Source of the DNA: Hyphomicrobiales bacterium
GTDB taxonomy: Bacteria; Pseudomonadota; Alphaproteobacteria; Rhizobiales; Rhizobiaceae
DNA: 64,000 nt
NCBI GenBank assembly: GCA_900469615.1
Contig: UBYA01000024.1
Coordinates: 32,015-96,014, forward strand
Direction: 5' to 3'
Positions 62,316-64,000 of this stretch are shown piece by piece. The first letter of the stretch is position 1. Each line of letters opens with the position of its first letter. The position numbers and the translations under genes are program-made. Under the pieces are notes generated by a model that saw only the letters and a program-made list of their open reading frames with translations, had not been told where the DNA came from and did not search any database.

Positions 62316-63410
62316 TTATGCAGTGTTATTTTTCAATGGCTTATCCCCTTGTTTGGGGGATCCGGGTTCGTTGGTTGGGGGAGTTTCGTTCTTCACCCGT
62401 TCGGCAACCCGCTTCGAAGATCTGATACCGAGCTTCGCTCGATCCGCCCCCCTTGTATAAACTTCCGCCTGCTTCGGGCTTGCCCAGCCAAATTGAGCCA
62501 TCAATTCGTGAGCCGTTGCTCCTTCGTCCGCGGCGATTGTTGCAGCCAATTTTCTCAGCCCGTGAGCATTCTTCTCAACGCCGGCCTTTCGTGATGCCTC
62601 TCCAAACCAATTCCCAAATCCTGCCTTGCTGAATGGCTTTCCATGAGAGGTCACGATGAAGTGCAGATCGCCGGTTTTTGTGGCGTCGATCAGATCGACC
62701 ACATAATCTGGCAGCTCGACGGTTACGACCGATCCCGTTTTGCTCGTCCTGAATGACAGGACATTGCCGCGCAAATGTTGGCGGCCCATATCGGTCAAAT
62801 CCCCCCTACGACTCCCCACATGCAACAAGAGCTCAAACGCGAGCCTTTGCATCGTGCCTTCCGCCCAAGCGGCTCGGAATGCCTTGGCATCGTCTATCGT
62901 CCACGCTGGAAATCCGTTCGACTTTACGGTCAGGCGCTCCACCCCAAGGCACGGATTGTTCTCCCGATGGTCGTTTTTCACGGCCCATTGGAATAGACCG
63001 TTCATCGCCTTCAGGTAATTGTTAGCCTGGACAGGCGTGCTCGCCATCTGGTCGAGCCGGTTGCGAATGTGCTTGGCTACGACGGCCGAAAAATCGACCT
63101 TTCCGTTTTTCTCGACAACGTGCTTGAAGATGTTGGATCGTTGACGCCGTGTCCCGTCCGAGAGGGTCACCCATGCGGCACTTTCCATGTATCTGCCAAT
63201 CAGCCATTCCATCGTCTTTGCGGCCGCTGGCACCTTGTTCTTCGGTCTTGGCTTGGACGCCAAGCACTCAGCATAGGCCATGTCGAATTCATAACTATTC
63301 GGATCATCAGGAAGCCGCCGGCGTGGTCCCTTGTCGATGCGGAAATAGAGGAGCACTTTCCCATAGCGGGTGATCGTCTTCGTTACATGCTTGGGAAGGG
63401 GCTTAGGCAT
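62316..63410 (-). CDS. int: Tyrosine recombinase / phage-type integrase
   Basis: A 364-residue site-specific recombinase. The N-terminal arm-binding part (TRYGKVLLYFRIDKGPRRRLP) is typical of rhizobial prophage integrases. A SAM-like core-binding domain lies at about 60-150. The catalytic domain has Arg in HVGSRRGDLTDM, the HGLR box in KNAHGLRKLAATIA, Trp in QFGWASPKQ and the nucleophile Tyr in AEVYTRGADR. All key residues are present, so it is probably active. Start MPKPLPKHV at 63410 follows the small gene upstream by seven bases; ATG 63434 and TTG 63446 are alternatives. Confidence 0.92.
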   Translation of the reverse strand: MPKPLPKHVTKTITRYGKVLLYFRIDKGPRRRLPDDPNSYEFDMAYAECLASKPRPKNKVPAAAKTMEWLIGRYMESAAWVTLSDGTRRQRSNIFKHVVEKNGKVDFSAVVAKHIRNRLDQMASTPVQANNYLKAMNGLFQWAVKNDHRENNPCLGVERLTVKSNGFPAWTIDDAKAFRAAWAEGTMQRLAFELLLHVGSRRGDLTDMGRQHLRGNVLSFRTSKTGSVVTVELPDYVVDLIDATKTGDLHFIVTSHGKPFSKAGFGNWFGEASRKAGVEKNAHGLRKLAATIAADEGATAHELMAQFGWASPKQAEVYTRGADRAKLGIRSSKRVAERVKNETPPTNEPGSPKQGDKPLKNNTA

Positions 63411-63417
63411 CCCCTCA

Positions 63418-63594
63418 TCAGAGGGCAAAGTCATCTGGCAGTTCAACCTTGCTTGGCTTGTGAATTATGGGGATATCGGGACTAACCCGGATGATTTTCC
63501 CGTCAACCTCGATTTCGACGCGCACGCCGTCACGCTTGGCAATCTTCGCCATGCGGTGAAGATCAGATTCCTTGATGAGCGCAGAGGCCGTCAT
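63418..63594 (-). CDS. 58-residue hypothetical protein of the element
   Basis: A small protein: TASALIKESDLHRMAKIAKR, then RVEIEVDGKIIRVSPD, ending VELPDDFAL. A helix and two beta strands are suggested. Small proteins of this style directly upstream of the integrase are common in rhizobial prophages (recalled, not searched). Its ATG (63594) overlaps the stop of the previous gene by four bases, so the genes are translated together. The function is unknown; an excisionase-like accessory role is conceivable from position only. Confidence 0.7.
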   Translation of the reverse strand: MTASALIKESDLHRMAKIAKRDGVRVEIEVDGKIIRVSPDIPIIHKPSKVELPDDFAL

Positions 63595-63764
63595 TCGTCT
63601 TCGCCCTTATCCAAGCGGTCTGGATCAATGCCAGCCTTAAGCAGATCCGCGCGTATGCGAAGCCGATTCGTATTTTCTTTTTGTATCAGCCAGAAGATAG
63701 CTATGATGATACAAGCTATTGGCGTCATAAAAGCTGCCATCAATAGTGCGTCACCGGCTGTCAT
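63591..63764 (-). CDS. 57-residue membrane protein of the element
   Basis: One N-terminal membrane helix (LLMAAFMTPIACIIIAIFWL) followed by a charged cytoplasmic tail (LRIRADLLKAGIDPDRLDKG). AAGGAGGGGG lies directly before ATG 63764, a strong RBS. The start overlaps the previous gene's stop and the stop overlaps the next gene's start (both ATGA). Longer in-frame readings to 63998 lack start signals. The function is unknown. Confidence 0.7.
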   Translation of the reverse strand: MTAGDALLMAAFMTPIACIIIAIFWLIQKENTNRLRIRADLLKAGIDPDRLDKGEDE

Positions 63765-64000
63765 TCCCCCTCCTTGCCCATGTTGGTATTTTGTTCTTGC
63801 AATGGAGTTGGGGTGGAGTCGGAGAGGGCGCAGATGCGATCCGCGGCGGCCCGAAACTTCTGTTCCCACATGCTTCCGTGAAGGCCACCGTGAGAAATGT
63901 TCTCGACCACCTTCGCCGCCTCTTCGAGGGCTTCCACTCGGGCCGTGGCGCAATCGGCAATGGCGTTCTGCAGTTGTCGTCCGAGCATCTGACGCCATTC
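63761..64000 (-). CDS. Small helical phage-type protein (possibly cut by right edge)
   Basis: At least 75 residues from the ATG at 63988: LQNAIADCATARVEALEEAAKVVEN, then KFRAAADRICALSD and a polar tail. It is predicted helical and resembles short phage-encoded proteins of unknown function. The frame stays open to the window edge (residues EWRQ precede the Met) and no RBS precedes ATG 63988, so the true start may lie outside. Its TGA overlaps the start of the next gene. Confidence 0.55.
   Translation of the reverse strand, partial: EWRQMLGRQLQNAIADCATARVEALEEAAKVVENISHGGLHGSMWEQKFRAAADRICALSDSTPTPLQEQNTNMGKEGE

Noticed and set aside
62388..62402. GTTC-N7-GTTC match to the SOS box
   Set aside because: It lies inside the 3' coding end of the integrase gene, away from any start. 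About two such matches are expected by chance in 64 kb, so it shows the background rate.

Overview
The window is chromosomal DNA of an alphaproteobacterium of the Rhizobium/Agrobacterium group. The reasons are the gene content and order (divK-pleD-rpmG, topA-rnr, plsY-dprA, pyrB with a pyrC-like gene, accB-accC-aat, NDUFA12 and DUF2155 genes), the high GC with GTG/TTG starts, a short proline-tRNA ligase, a cysteine-free ribosomal protein L33, and direct-repeat SOS boxes (GAAC-N7-GAAC) of the alphaproteobacterial LexA type. No species name can be given from sequence alone.

Layout. 1-6.5 kb: RNase J (cut by the left edge), methylmalonyl-CoA epimerase, a DUF1467 protein, proS and the lipoprotein-release transporter lolC-lolD. 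6.5-16.6 kb: a DNA-damage-flavoured stretch with a DUF5680 gene, a secreted protein, a 28-residue membrane peptide, dnaE, two cell-wall enzymes (L,D-transpeptidase, GH25 lysozyme) and dinB. Three SOS boxes lie here, upstream of DUF5680, the small peptide and dinB. 16.6-20.4 kb: HAD and DUF3572 genes, the cell-cycle regulators divK and pleD, an AT-rich spacer with a possible structured RNA, and rpmG. 20.5-31.8 kb: a long leftward block (MFS transporter, DUF983, rnr, topA, dprA, plsY, a pyrC-like gene, pyrB) with several overlapping start/stop codons. The pyrC-like product lacks most dihydroorotase catalytic residues.

31.9-45.9 kb: AidB-like acyl-CoA dehydrogenase, TetR regulator, a translationally coupled pair of small membrane proteins, ruvX, a UPF0173 hydrolase, the amidotransferase genes gatC-gatA and gatB, DUF4139, a YjhX-like toxin, several GNAT acetyltransferases, and genes for NDUFA12 (complex I) and DUF2155. 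46-52.3 kb: DUF2167, aat, accC-accB (fatty acid synthesis), aroQ (shikimate pathway), a DsbA-like protein and an aminotransferase. 52.4-62.1 kb: rne with a long leader, a cell-wall amidase, PBP1A (mrcA), prfB with its programmed +1 frameshift, and nadK.

At 62.2 kb a tRNA-Thr(TGT) is followed 7 bp later by a tyrosine-recombinase gene and three overlapping small leftward genes. This is the left end of an integrative element (prophage or island) that continues past the right edge.

The most promising new signal is at 8126-8307: an SOS box, a near-ideal ribosome binding site, a 28-codon single-pass membrane peptide and a hairpin. It has the architecture of SOS-induced membrane micropeptides such as Caulobacter SidA or E. 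coli TisB.
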